A DNA stretch of 64,000 nucleotides from Nocardioides thalensis (lineage in GTDB: Bacteria; Actinomycetota; Actinomycetes; Propionibacteriales; Nocardioidaceae). Position 1 is the first letter of the stretch, and every line of letters begins with the position of its first letter. Made by a program: the position numbers and the translations under genes. Below the pieces are notes generated by a model. The model was not told where the DNA came from. It ran no database searches and saw only the letters and a list, made by a program, of their open reading frames with translations. Where the stretch lies: contig NZ_JACCFP010000001.1 of NCBI RefSeq assembly GCF_013410655.1, forward strand, positions 3,433,501 to 3,497,500, read 5' to 3'. This document shows positions 11,401 through 18,425 of the stretch, in pieces.

Positions 11401-11610
11401 TGGCGCGCCCTCGCGGCGGTCGAGCAGGCCGTCGGTGTCGAGTCCTGGTGGTGGGCGGGCGCGACGGGCGCCGCGCTCGGGATGGACCGGTGCCTCGGAC
11501 GGGCCGAGGAGCTCGCCGACGGCCTCGCGCGGCGCAGCGGGCCGCACGCCGAGGCGCTGCGGCACGAGGCCGACCGGCAGCTGACCGGGTGGCGGGCGGT
11601 CCTCAGATGA
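8491..11610 (+). CDS. SARP-family transcriptional regulator with AAA ATPase and TPR-like region
   Basis: The product has about 1039 residues. The N-terminus (about 1-90) is an OmpR-type winged helix, followed by a bacterial transcriptional activation domain (about 95-245); together these define SARP regulators such as AfsR. Next is an ATPase with Walker A GEAGIGKTT near residue 285 and Walker B VLVVDDAH near 395. A long alpha-helical, TPR-like region fills the C-terminal half. Such large SARPs integrate a signal and activate nearby genes. The GTG at 8491 was chosen because of the TAGGAT hexamer 7 bases upstream; an ATG at 8482 is an in-frame alternative. The gene converges with the methyltransferase operon through a palindrome. 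Confidence 0.88.
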   Translation: MGTLSVRVLGELTVDGIDLSQLDRKARTLLQLLALARGRPVPGATLADALWGDRPPARPGDQLAVLASRLRRVLGRDRVEHSDGGYRLHADWLDLVELQAVVAEAERREAAGEAGGAVAAARIGLALLRGALPDVSPGSTWVSAERAAAERLVVRARRVAATALLGAGQWQDALEIAAADSGADPYDEHAVRTVMRAHVAAGRPARALATYAALREVLAEELGTDPAPETEELHTSILRGDAPAAPAAALGPSLVGRTSQAAHLDALALRVAAESVPRAALVNGEAGIGKTTLLTAWAAARRALGDRVLVGTCGALDRAAPLDVVLSTIGDHLRGRPEADAVLGDDRELLAPLLGLTADDGPQPRATDPSLGPSLLYAAVANVLARIGAGDRVVLVVDDAHLAGQPLADWLAFVLRRPLPLLVVLGARPHEGPSLPVTDEVALGPLDLAQVAEVVGTDRAADLFRRSGGHPLFLAELAAAPGDALPRSLVAAVTDRCDQLGAAGELVRAAAVLGGHLDVELLAVVLGRRALEVLADVEEAVRQGLLVEDAGHHRFRHELVREALVSGTTAGRAALLHRAAGQALAQRPDADPVVVADHARRGDDPALAAAALRRAAARAAERFDHATAEDLLDQSLSLQADDRTRVARARVRTRRRRYAEAEDDALAAATAGAERWETAAWAAYFDRRFDDALRYAEDGMLAADPDDPTRVRCLVASGRILHARGDLAAAATRIEEALTSLRGEDRVAAAAWLGVINAHRGDVDEALRLLRPATRPGLGVDHTSVTLHAQLFTGHALAVAGRPADALTCFERYTSEVERRDVPRFAGRGLNFGGWVLRNVGATGAGREAHQQAAEMGGEAILELRVAACEDLADAQLREDDPDAAAVLLDSVRPLIAGDLVFGWRLRMKLQLLDARVRLAVGDPEGALRVADELAGTARQAGVRRYASCGRLVHLWSAAASGERVDPEDAWRALAAVEQAVGVESWWWAGATGAALGMDRCLGRAEELADGLARRSGPHAEALRHEADRQLTGWRAVLR

Positions 11611-11766
11611 CCAAGCTCGAGGGGTCGCGCAGGCGAGCGGTGCTCAGCGCGTGCGATCGCAAGGCGCCGGAGCGCTGCCAGGCTGGGTGCCTGTCGAGCG
11701 ACGGCAACGCCGCGAGCGCGCGTGCTGAGCGCCGCGCAGCGTGCGAACCCTTGAGCTTGGTCATCT
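11605..11766. repeat. 162-base palindromic element joining two convergent genes
   Basis: The outer arms AGATGACCAAGCTC (11605-11618) and GAGCTTGGTCATCT (11753-11766) are exact complements and contain the stop codons of both convergent genes. Inner arms with GCTCAGC/GCTGAGC also pair. The centre shares the string GTCGAGCG..C..CAACGCCGCGAG (11693-11716) with the element at 54271-54382. It probably acts as a bidirectional terminator or mRNA-stabilising structure. Confidence 0.7.
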
Positions 11767-12525
11767 CAGCGCGGTGAGGACCACCATCGCGACGACCAGC
11801 GGCGGCATCCCGTCGACGACCGCCTCGGCCTCGTCGCGCACGCGGAGCCTCTCGTCGGGCGCGAGCGCCGCCACGAACGGCGCGGTGTGGGCCATGCCCA
11901 GCCGCCAGGCCACGAGGTCGACAGCGCTCCGCATCCCGGTGTCGACGTCGACGACGTCGCTCCACACCTCGGTGAAGCCGGCGCGCTCCGCGCAGCCGGC
12001 GAGGTCGCCCGGCCCCGGGTTGGCATCGGCACGCGCGACGGCGTACCACTCCGGCGTCTCGAAGCCGTGCCGCGCGAGCACCTCGTCGACGGCGTCCTTC
12101 GCCGGATGGGCCCACTCGGGCGCGTAGCTCGACGCGACGAGCGCGCCGGCCACCCGGCGCAGCTCGATCATCGGCGGCACCGGGTCGGTGAAGTGGTTGA
12201 GCGAGAACGCCGCGACGGCCAGGTCGAACGCGCCGTCGCGGAACGGGAGCCGGGTGAGGTCGCCGACCGTGGAGAGCGCCGGCGCCCGCGGCAGCATGGC
12301 GGAGGCGAGGTCGACCGCGACCACGCTGCCCGCGCCACGCCGGCGCATCGCGTCTCCGGCCACGCCGGTGCCGGCGCCGGCGTCCAGCACGCGCGCGGCC
12401 GCGACGTCGACGGGGGCGTGCTCGGCCATCGCCTCCGCCATCCGCGCATACATCCGCTCCGGGCCCGCCCGCCACGCGGCGGCCGCGGCGTCGTACGACG
12501 TGCCGATCTCACCCACGCACGCCAT
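11761..12525 (-). CDS. class I SAM-dependent methyltransferase
   Basis: This 254-residue cytosolic protein has the Rossmann SAM-binding signature VLDAGAGTGVAG near residues 45-56, the acidic motif VVAVDLA after it, and a UbiE/COQ5-like segment LPFRDGAFDLAVAAFSLNHF. The substrate is unknown. The start is either the ATG at 12525 or the GTG at 12516, both overlapping the stop of the upstream phosphotransferase, so the genes are coupled. It is the last gene of an operon of three whose promoter region holds a SARP-type repeat. Its stop codon is inside the palindrome shared with the SARP-type gene. Confidence 0.8.
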   Translation of the reverse strand: MACVGEIGTSYDAAAAAWRAGPERMYARMAEAMAEHAPVDVAAARVLDAGAGTGVAGDAMRRRGAGSVVAVDLASAMLPRAPALSTVGDLTRLPFRDGAFDLAVAAFSLNHFTDPVPPMIELRRVAGALVASSYAPEWAHPAKDAVDEVLARHGFETPEWYAVARADANPGPGDLAGCAERAGFTEVWSDVVDVDTGMRSAVDLVAWRLGMAHTAPFVAALAPDERLRVRDEAEAVVDGMPPLVVAMVVLTALR

Positions 12526-13534
12526 CGTGGCCCAGCAACGGGGCCGCCGCCACCACTCGCTCCTCCCACCACGCCAGCTCGTCGTCGTACCCGCCGAGCG
12601 CCTTCTCCCAGCCGAACTGCACCAGCGCGCCGAGCAGGCACAGTGCGAGCTGGCGGTCCCACCACGGCTCGGTCGCGACACCGTGCCGCTCGAGCGCCGC
12701 TCGGTAGGCAGCGATCGCCTCCTCCTTGGGGGTCGGCAGCCGCCGGCAGTTGATCGCGAGGTACCAGGCGAGGTCGCTCACCGGCGCGCCGATGCCGGGC
12801 AGCTCCCAGTCCAGCAGCACCGTGCGCTCCCCGTCGTCGGTGCCCAGGTTGTCGAGCTTCCAGTTGCCGTGGACGAACGTCTGCGGCGTCGTCGCGAGCG
12901 CGTCGACGAGGGGACCCGGCTCGTGGACGAGTGGTACGACGACCGCGGCCGCGCGGGGCGCGACCCGCTCCAGCAGCGGCCACCCCTGCGCGACCAGCCG
13001 GGGCACCAGGTGGTCCGAGCCGAGCGCGGCCTCGGCGGCCGCCATCCGCGGGGAGAGCTCGAGGTAGCGGTCGGCGGGCGGGACCACCGCGAGGTCGGGG
13101 CCGGCGTCCCAGAACCTCGCGTGCAGGGCCGCCATGTGGTCCAGGAAGCGCTCGTGCTGGTCGAGCGGCACCACCGTGTCGTCGGCCGGGACCAGCCACC
13201 TGCCGACGTCGTGCATGAGGAGCGCCGACCGCTGCGGACGGTCGTGGTCGTGGGCGACGGCGACGATCGGCTGGTTGAAGCAGTCCGGCAGCGCGTCGAG
13301 GACCCCGCGGCGCCACAGCTCGACCGGGGGCCCGCCCGGCACGTCGGCCGCGCCCTCGATGCGCAGGCTCCAGTCGGCGTCGCGGTCGAGGTGCTTCACC
13401 ACGTACGGCGCGCCGCCGATCGTGACTCGCTCGAGGATCGCCCCGGACTTGCCGGGGCCGTCGAGGGTGACTCGGTCCTCGGCGCCCGCGAGCAGCTCGT
13501 CGACCGAGGTGAGCACGGGTCGCACGTCAGGCAT
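12509..13534 (-). CDS. aminoglycoside phosphotransferase-family kinase
   Basis: This 341-residue protein has an APH/choline-kinase fold. The catalytic loop FVHGNWKLDNLG near residue 217 and the metal-binding segment VLLDWELPGIG near 235 match HGDxxxxN and DWE motifs of the family. The first residue after HG is Asn rather than the usual Asp, so the catalytic base may be altered. Relatives phosphorylate small molecules or act in lipid metabolism; antibiotic resistance is not implied. It overlaps the SnoaL-like gene by 8 bases upstream and the methyltransferase downstream. Confidence 0.75.
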   Translation of the reverse strand: MPDVRPVLTSVDELLAGAEDRVTLDGPGKSGAILERVTIGGAPYVVKHLDRDADWSLRIEGAADVPGGPPVELWRRGVLDALPDCFNQPIVAVAHDHDRPQRSALLMHDVGRWLVPADDTVVPLDQHERFLDHMAALHARFWDAGPDLAVVPPADRYLELSPRMAAAEAALGSDHLVPRLVAQGWPLLERVAPRAAAVVVPLVHEPGPLVDALATTPQTFVHGNWKLDNLGTDDGERTVLLDWELPGIGAPVSDLAWYLAINCRRLPTPKEEAIAAYRAALERHGVATEPWWDRQLALCLLGALVQFGWEKALGGYDDELAWWEERVVAAAPLLGHDGVRG

Positions 13535-13913
13535 CGGCCGCCTCCATCTCCGCGAGGAGGGACGCGGGCCAGCGACCGCCGCACATGACGACGTCGCGCA
13601 CGATGCGGTCGTCGACCACGTCGAGCAGGTGCACGTGGTGCCCGGCGTGAGGGACGCCGGCCTCGGTCCAGGTCAGCAGGTACTCGACGACCTCGCCGCC
13701 CTCGATCGGGTGCCGGCGCAGCTGTTCGAGCCGGCCGGGGTCGGCGAACCAGCCGCGGTAGGTCGCGCGGATCTCGTCGGCTCCCCGCTTGTGGAAGCGC
13801 CACTCGGGCACGGTCGCGTCGAGCGTGGCGTCCGGCGCCCAGGCGTCGCAGCTGTCGATGGTCGCGTCACGGACCGCTGCGAGGAAGCGGTCGACCGCGG
13901 TCGGCTGGCTCAT
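13527..13913 (-). CDS. SnoaL/NTF2-like protein
   Basis: This 128-residue single-domain protein has the NTF2-like alpha+beta cone pattern: an N-terminal helix (AVDRFLAAVRDATIDSCDAWAPDATLDATVPEW) followed by strands ending in HHVHLLDVVDDRIVRDVV. Such proteins are small cyclases, isomerases or binding proteins. The ATG at 13913 has an AGGAGG ribosome site. It is the first gene of the operon that continues with a kinase and a methyltransferase. The 88-base upstream gap holds two TTGCAGC heptamers matching those at the SARP-type gene. Confidence 0.7.
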   Translation of the reverse strand: MSQPTAVDRFLAAVRDATIDSCDAWAPDATLDATVPEWRFHKRGADEIRATYRGWFADPGRLEQLRRHPIEGGEVVEYLLTWTEAGVPHAGHHVHLLDVVDDRIVRDVVMCGGRWPASLLAEMEAADA

Positions 13914-13964
13914 GCTGGCCTCCTGGCCTGCTCGTCGGATCAGCCCGAGCCTGTCCGGCCAGCC

Positions 13965-13982
13965 TTGCAGCGCGGTTGCAGC
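13965..13982 (+). promoter_or_regulatory. second heptamer direct repeat, SARP-type binding site candidate
   Basis: TTGCAGC-GCGG-TTGCAGC repeats the heptamer, the 11-base period and the surrounding CCTTGCAGC context of 8448-8465. Read for the minus-strand operon, the repeat ends 8 bases before GGACAG, the spacing known between SARP sites and the -10. Confidence 0.6.
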
Positions 13983-14001
13983 CGCGCCAGCCCTCCCCGC
14001 G

Positions 14002-15456
14002 CTACATCGGCGGCGCCGACAGGTAGACCGACTTCAGCTCGGTGTACTGCGCGAGACCCTCCGGCCCGAACTCGCGACCCACCCCCGACGCCTTGAAGCC
14101 GCCGAACGGAGCCGCGAAGTCCATCGTGTAGGTGTTCACGCCGTAGGTGCCGGTGCGGACCCGGCGAGCGACGTCGAGCCCCGCCTCCTGGTCGGCGGTC
14201 CAGACGGTGCCCGCCAGGCCGTAGTCGGAGTCGTTGGCGATCCGCACGGCATCGTCCACGTCGTCGTACGGGATCACCGAGAGGACCGGGCCGAAGATCT
14301 CCTCCTGGGCGATCCGCATCCGGTTGTCGACGCCGGCGAAGACCGTGGGCCGGACGTACCACCCGCTGGTGAGGCCCTCGGGCATGCCGAGCCCTCCGGT
14401 GAGCAGCTCGGCGCCCTCCTCCTGGCCGAGCGCGATGTACTTCTCCACCCGCTCCTGCTGGCGCTGCGCGACCATCGGGCCGATCTCGGTAGCTGGGTCG
14501 AGCGGGTCGCCGACCTTCATGCCACCGATCGCCGACGCGAGCTGCGCCGCGAACTCGTCGTGCCGGTCGCGACTCACGAGCACCCGGGTCTGGGCGACGC
14601 ACGCCTGGCCGGAGTTCATGACGCCGACGAACTTCAGGCCCTCGAGCGTCGTGGTCAGGTCGGCGTCGTCGAGGACGATCGCGGCCGACTTGCCGCCGAG
14701 CTCGAGGGAGCATCGCTTGAGCTGCTCGCCACAGATCGCACCGATCCGGCGGCCGGCCGCGGTCGACCCGGTGAACGCCACCTTGTCGACCCCCGGGTGG
14801 GAGACGAGGTGCTCCCCCGCCTCGCGACCGGCGGCGACGATGTTGACGACGCCGGGGGGCACGCCGGCCTCCTGGAGGAGCTCGGCCATCAGGTAGCCGT
14901 CGAGCGGCGTCTCCGGCGCCGGCTTCACCACGACCGTGCAGCCCGCGAGCAGGGCGGGGACGACCTTGGACATGATCGTGAACTGCGGGACGTTCCACGG
15001 CGGGATCGCCGCGACCACGCCCACCGGCTCGTGCCGCACCATCACGTCGGCCCCGAGCGCGCCGGGGCGCGTGGACTCCCAGGGGAACTCCCGCGCGATG
15101 GTCAGGAACGCCTCGATCTGCATCCACGGCGCCGGCGACTGCGCGAGGTTGCTGAAGGAGATCGGCGAGCCCATCTCGGTCGAGATGATCTCGGCCATCT
15201 CGCCCAGCTTCGCGGCGTACAGCCCGGAGAACGCCTGGACGACGTCGATCCGCTCCTGCGGCGACATCCGCGGCCACGGGCCCTCGTCGAACGCGCGCCG
15301 CGCCGCGGCGACCGCCGCGTCGATGTCGGCCGTCGTGCCCTCGGGGACCCGGGCCACCACCTGCTCGGTGTGCGGCGACACCACCTCCAGCTGCTGGTCG
15401 GTGGCGGGCTTCGCCCACTCTCCGTCGATGAAGAGCGCGTCTCTGTCGAGCGTCAT
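14002..15456 (-). CDS. aldehyde dehydrogenase family protein
   Basis: This 484-residue NAD(P)-dependent aldehyde dehydrogenase has catalytic Cys286 in NSGQAC, Glu252 in LELGGK and the cofactor loop FTGSTAAGRR (228-237). It is distinct in sequence from the aldehyde dehydrogenase at 6301-7920. The ATG at 15456 has a GGAAGG site and lies 12 bases after the stop of the DUF7064-like gene, so it ends an operon of three. Linkage to a KstR-type operator suggests a role in lipid or steroid-like catabolism, which is inference. Confidence 0.87.
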   Translation of the reverse strand: MTLDRDALFIDGEWAKPATDQQLEVVSPHTEQVVARVPEGTTADIDAAVAAARRAFDEGPWPRMSPQERIDVVQAFSGLYAAKLGEMAEIISTEMGSPISFSNLAQSPAPWMQIEAFLTIAREFPWESTRPGALGADVMVRHEPVGVVAAIPPWNVPQFTIMSKVVPALLAGCTVVVKPAPETPLDGYLMAELLQEAGVPPGVVNIVAAGREAGEHLVSHPGVDKVAFTGSTAAGRRIGAICGEQLKRCSLELGGKSAAIVLDDADLTTTLEGLKFVGVMNSGQACVAQTRVLVSRDRHDEFAAQLASAIGGMKVGDPLDPATEIGPMVAQRQQERVEKYIALGQEEGAELLTGGLGMPEGLTSGWYVRPTVFAGVDNRMRIAQEEIFGPVLSVIPYDDVDDAVRIANDSDYGLAGTVWTADQEAGLDVARRVRTGTYGVNTYTMDFAAPFGGFKASGVGREFGPEGLAQYTELKSVYLSAPPM

Positions 15457-15468
15457 TGCGTGTCCTTC

Positions 15469-16632
15469 CTAGGGAGCGAGGTCGAACCAGTCCTTGAAAC
15501 CGGAGGGGTCGTGCCGGCCGAGGGCACCGTGCTCGAACAGCCCCCAGCCCTCCGAGCCGTCCGGTACGCCGGCACCCGGCCCGTGCACCGTGGCCGAGCC
15601 GACGTGGTCGATCACCCCGAACATCACCCGGCCGGCGACGGCGGGGTCTTTCATGTCGTAGGTGAAGCGCTCGGAGAAGCCCTCGCCCTTCCAGGTGCCG
15701 TGCGCCCAGTCGGGGTCGCCGCCGTAGCCGCCGCCGACGTGGATCGGCACCGGCAGGTGGGAGCGGACCTCGAACGAGAGGTCCTTGCCGTCGGGCGTCG
15801 TGCAGTGGATCGTCGCGCCGGTCGGCACCCGGGTGCCGGAGCCGTAGCGGATCTCGACGCGCGGCCAACCGAGCTGCTCGACCCTGCCGTCTTTCCAGAC
15901 CCGGGTGCAGTCGTTGAGCACCCGGTAGCCGTCGGGCGCCTCCTGGATGATCAGGCAGATGCAGAACTCGTCGAACGCGATCGGCACGTAGAGCCACCAC
16001 ATGCCCTCGAACGGTGGGTCGGCGGGCTTGCCCGCGGGCATCGCCTCGCCCTGCGGGCGGATGCCCCACGAGCGGTCGCGGGAGCCGGTCCACACGTCGG
16101 GCGTCACCGCGATCTCCTCGCCGTCGATCGCGATCACGCCCTCCCAGCTGCCGACCTGGGCGAACCGCTGCGCGTCGAGCACGGTGCCGGAGCCCTGGCG
16201 CATCACGTGCGGCAGCTCCTGGATGGCGGGGAAGAGCCCCCGCCACGTGAGGTCGATCGCCACCCCCTCGGTCTCGTCCAGGACGACCCGGAGCTGCTGG
16301 AGCGGCTCGACGACCTCGATCCGGTAGCCGCCCACGCGGTGCTCCATCCGGTCGCCACCGCGCACGTCGGCCGCGTCGGACAGGTGGACCGCGGTCTGGG
16401 TGTCGCCGCGCCGGACGAGCACGAACGCGTCTTTCGTGCCGAGGTTGGGGTAGAAGCCCATCCCGGTGATCAGGAAGATGTCGCCGCTTCGGTCGTGGCA
16501 GTTGAGGTAGGACCGGTCGTAGAAGTGCCGGTCGCTGCTGCCGGCCCAGGCCACCGGCCGGGGCAGCTGGTGGATCGGGTACTCGTCGAGGGGCCCGAGC
16601 CCGACGTACTCCCCGTGCAGGCCGTGACTCAT
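15469..16632 (-). CDS. DUF7064-like protein of unknown function
   Basis: This 387-residue protein is beta-strand rich without membrane segments. It resembles uncharacterised actinobacterial and proteobacterial proteins now split into DUF7064/DUF7065, whose fold recalls AttH/CrtC lipocalin-like hydratases. Conserved-looking stretches include YLNCHDRSGDIFLITGMGFYPNLG near residue 45 and DRSWGIRP near 195. These proteins are often encoded beside phosphotransferase-like and acyl-CoA genes. The ATG at 16632 overlaps the upstream phosphotransferase stop in ATGA, so the two are tightly coupled. Function is unproven. Confidence 0.65.
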   Translation of the reverse strand: MSHGLHGEYVGLGPLDEYPIHQLPRPVAWAGSSDRHFYDRSYLNCHDRSGDIFLITGMGFYPNLGTKDAFVLVRRGDTQTAVHLSDAADVRGGDRMEHRVGGYRIEVVEPLQQLRVVLDETEGVAIDLTWRGLFPAIQELPHVMRQGSGTVLDAQRFAQVGSWEGVIAIDGEEIAVTPDVWTGSRDRSWGIRPQGEAMPAGKPADPPFEGMWWLYVPIAFDEFCICLIIQEAPDGYRVLNDCTRVWKDGRVEQLGWPRVEIRYGSGTRVPTGATIHCTTPDGKDLSFEVRSHLPVPIHVGGGYGGDPDWAHGTWKGEGFSERFTYDMKDPAVAGRVMFGVIDHVGSATVHGPGAGVPDGSEGWGLFEHGALGRHDPSGFKDWFDLAP

Positions 16633-17756
16633 GCGCCGACCTCGTCGAGGATGCGCTCGACCAGCGGCTTGCAGTGGAACAGCGACTCGACGTCGTCGGG
16701 GCGCTCGATCTCGCCGAAGTGCACCTGGCGGGCGCCGGTGCGCATGAAGACGATGCACCAGATGACGCCGTTGTAGACGTGGTACCAGGACAGGTCGCCG
16801 AGCGTGGCCCCGCTCAGCCGTTCGTACGTCGCGCGCACGTCGGCCTCGGTGAGGTAGTCGGGCATGCCCGGCAGGCCCATCATCTCGGTGATCGTCTGGA
16901 ACACCTGGTGCGCGAAGACGATCCAGGAGACGTCGAGCTCGCGCGGTCCGAGCGAGGCCATCTCCCAGTCGAGGACGGCGACCGGCTCGAAGTCGCGGTA
17001 CATGACGTTGCCGATCCGCGAGTCGCCCCAGCTCAGCACGGCGTCGTCGGTGGCGGGGACGTTGGACTCCAGCCACGCGAGCGCCCGGTCGACCAGGGGC
17101 GAGCGACCGACGTCGCCGGCCGCCCACTCGTACCACCCGCGCACGGCCGCCAGGTTGCGCGCCAGCACCGTCTCACCCGGATAGCCGGGGTCGAGGAACG
17201 AGAAGGTGGTCGCGGCGTCCGGGATGCTGTGCAGCTCGGCGAGGACGCCGACCGTGCTGTCCTGCAGGCGCGCGCGGTCCTCGGGGGCTGCGTCGAAGAG
17301 CCAGTTGTCGCCGAACGTGTAGGGCATCACGTCGGGCGGCACGATCCCGTCGACCCGATCCATGAGGAAGAACGGCGAGCCGATCACCTCGCCGGTCGGC
17401 TCGAGCCAGCGCACGCCGGGCACGGGGACCTCGGTCAGCTCGCCGACGAGCCGCATCACGTCGTACTGCGCATCCAGCGCGTAGTGCGGGAAGACCGGGA
17501 TGTCCTCCTCCCGCGGGGCGACCCGGGCGACGTACTCACCGACCTGCTGTCGGCCGTCCTCGGTCCAGGCGACGTCGAGCACGACCGTCTCGGACGACAT
17601 GCCGTTGGCCTCGATGCCGGCGTGGATCGTCACCTTCGGCGCGGCTCCGTCGGGCAGCCGGGCGGCGAGCCACTCCTCGAGCCGTCCGGTCAGCGAGGCC
17701 ACGTCCCGGCCGGATCTCTGCATCGTGAAGTCGGCCGGTGGGGTGGCTTGCGTCAA
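16629..17756 (-). CDS. phosphotransferase-family protein (APH/ACAD-associated type)
   Basis: This 375-residue protein has the APH fold, with a catalytic-loop variant LSWGDSRIGNVMY near residue 239 (GDxxxxN) and AVLDWEMASLGPRELD near 257 supplying the metal-binding Asp and Glu. This branch is common beside acyl-CoA dehydrogenases and lipid-degradation genes rather than antibiotic genes. The TTG at 17756 follows a strong AGGAGGAG site. It leads the operon phosphotransferase, DUF7064-like, aldehyde dehydrogenase. It is divergent from the deazaflavin-type oxidoreductase, and the 96-base gap contains a KstR-type operator. Confidence 0.8.
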   Translation of the reverse strand: MTQATPPADFTMQRSGRDVASLTGRLEEWLAARLPDGAAPKVTIHAGIEANGMSSETVVLDVAWTEDGRQQVGEYVARVAPREEDIPVFPHYALDAQYDVMRLVGELTEVPVPGVRWLEPTGEVIGSPFFLMDRVDGIVPPDVMPYTFGDNWLFDAAPEDRARLQDSTVGVLAELHSIPDAATTFSFLDPGYPGETVLARNLAAVRGWYEWAAGDVGRSPLVDRALAWLESNVPATDDAVLSWGDSRIGNVMYRDFEPVAVLDWEMASLGPRELDVSWIVFAHQVFQTITEMMGLPGMPDYLTEADVRATYERLSGATLGDLSWYHVYNGVIWCIVFMRTGARQVHFGEIERPDDVESLFHCKPLVERILDEVGA

Positions 17757-17827
17757 CGTCTCCTCCTGGGGGTACCTGACCGCCCGAGCGTCCCTGTGAT
17801 CGGGGTCACGGCAGGTTCCCAGCGTCC

Positions 17828-17841
17828 TGGAACGTGTTCTA
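17828..17841. promoter_or_regulatory. KstR-type operator candidate
   Basis: TGGAACGTGTTCTA fits the published KstR consensus TNNAACNNGTTNNA at every fixed position. It lies between two divergent genes and overlaps by two bases the -10 hexamer of the plus-strand gene, a good repressor position. Confidence 0.6.
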
Positions 17842-17845
17842 GTTT
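17840..17845 (+). promoter_or_regulatory. -10 hexamer for leaderless deazaflavin-type oxidoreductase gene
   Basis: TAGTTT ends 7 bases before the ATG at 17853. No Shine-Dalgarno is visible. Confidence 0.5.
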
Positions 17846-17852
17846 GTCAATC

Positions 17853-18341
17853 ATGGGTCTCCCCACCGAACGGCCGTCCGGGCTCGACTCCCCCGTCACC
17901 GCCAAGGCCATCAAGTACATGGCCAAGGGCCAGGTCGCGGTCTTCCGCGCGACCAACGGCCGGATCGGCTCGAAGTGGCGGATCGGCGCGGGCTTCCGCA
18001 AGCCGGTGCCGACGCTGCTGCTCAACCACGTCGGCCGGAAGTCGGGCCGCCCGTTCACCACGCCCCTGCTCTACATGGAGGACGGCCCGAACCTCGTGAT
18101 CGTCGGCTCGCAGGGCGGGCTGCCCAAGGACCCGCAGTGGCTGCACAACCTGGTGGCCAACCCGGACGCCACGGTCGAGCTCAAGGGCGAGGGCGTACGC
18201 CGGGTGCGTGCCCGCGTGGCCGGCCCCGAGGAGCGCGCCGCGCTGTGGCCGCGGCTGGTCGAGCTCTACGCCGACTTCGACAAGTACCAGTCGTGGACCG
18301 AGCGGGAGATCAAGGTGGTCGTCCTCGAGGCGACCAAGTGA
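17853..18341 (+). CDS. nitroreductase-family deazaflavin (F420)-dependent oxidoreductase
   Basis: This 162-residue split-barrel protein is of the DDN/DUF385 type. The signature TLLLNHVGRKSGRPFTTPLLYMEDG near residue 49 and QWLHNLVANPDATVEL near 93 are typical of these enzymes, which use F420H2 to reduce small substrates. The N-terminal helix may associate with membrane, as in Ddn. The ATG at 17853 is supported by a -10 hexamer at leaderless spacing. A KstR-type site overlaps the promoter, so control by a TetR-family lipid regulator is plausible. The native substrate is unknown. Confidence 0.82.
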   Translation: MGLPTERPSGLDSPVTAKAIKYMAKGQVAVFRATNGRIGSKWRIGAGFRKPVPTLLLNHVGRKSGRPFTTPLLYMEDGPNLVIVGSQGGLPKDPQWLHNLVANPDATVELKGEGVRRVRARVAGPEERAALWPRLVELYADFDKYQSWTEREIKVVVLEATK

Positions 18342-18425
18342 GCGCCAGCGCCCAGCGAGGAACGAGCTCGGGGCGCTGAGCGCGAGCGCGGGAGCCAGGC
18401 CCGAAGGGCCTAGGCGAGGTGAGGA
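18342..18425. repeat. short palindrome-rich spacer before guaB3 stop
   Basis: CAGCGCCC pairs with GGGCGCTG and AGGCCC-GAA-GGGCCT forms a tight hairpin in this 84-base gap between convergent genes. It may terminate both transcripts. Its GAGCGCGGGAGCC wording suggests a chromosomal repeat family. Confidence 0.4.

Noticed and set aside
8380..11565. A 1061-codon open frame antisense to the SARP-type gene, with similar long antisense frames over guaA, groEL and glmS
   Set aside because: Stop codons are rare on the antisense frame of very GC-rich genes. The products are Arg/Ala/Gly/Val-rich without domains, while the sense frames encode clear families.
12509..17756. Two aminoglycoside-phosphotransferase-like proteins as antibiotic resistance genes
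   Set aside because: Operon partners (methyltransferase, SnoaL-like, DUF7064-like, aldehyde dehydrogenase) point to metabolism, and the fold is used by many small-molecule kinases.
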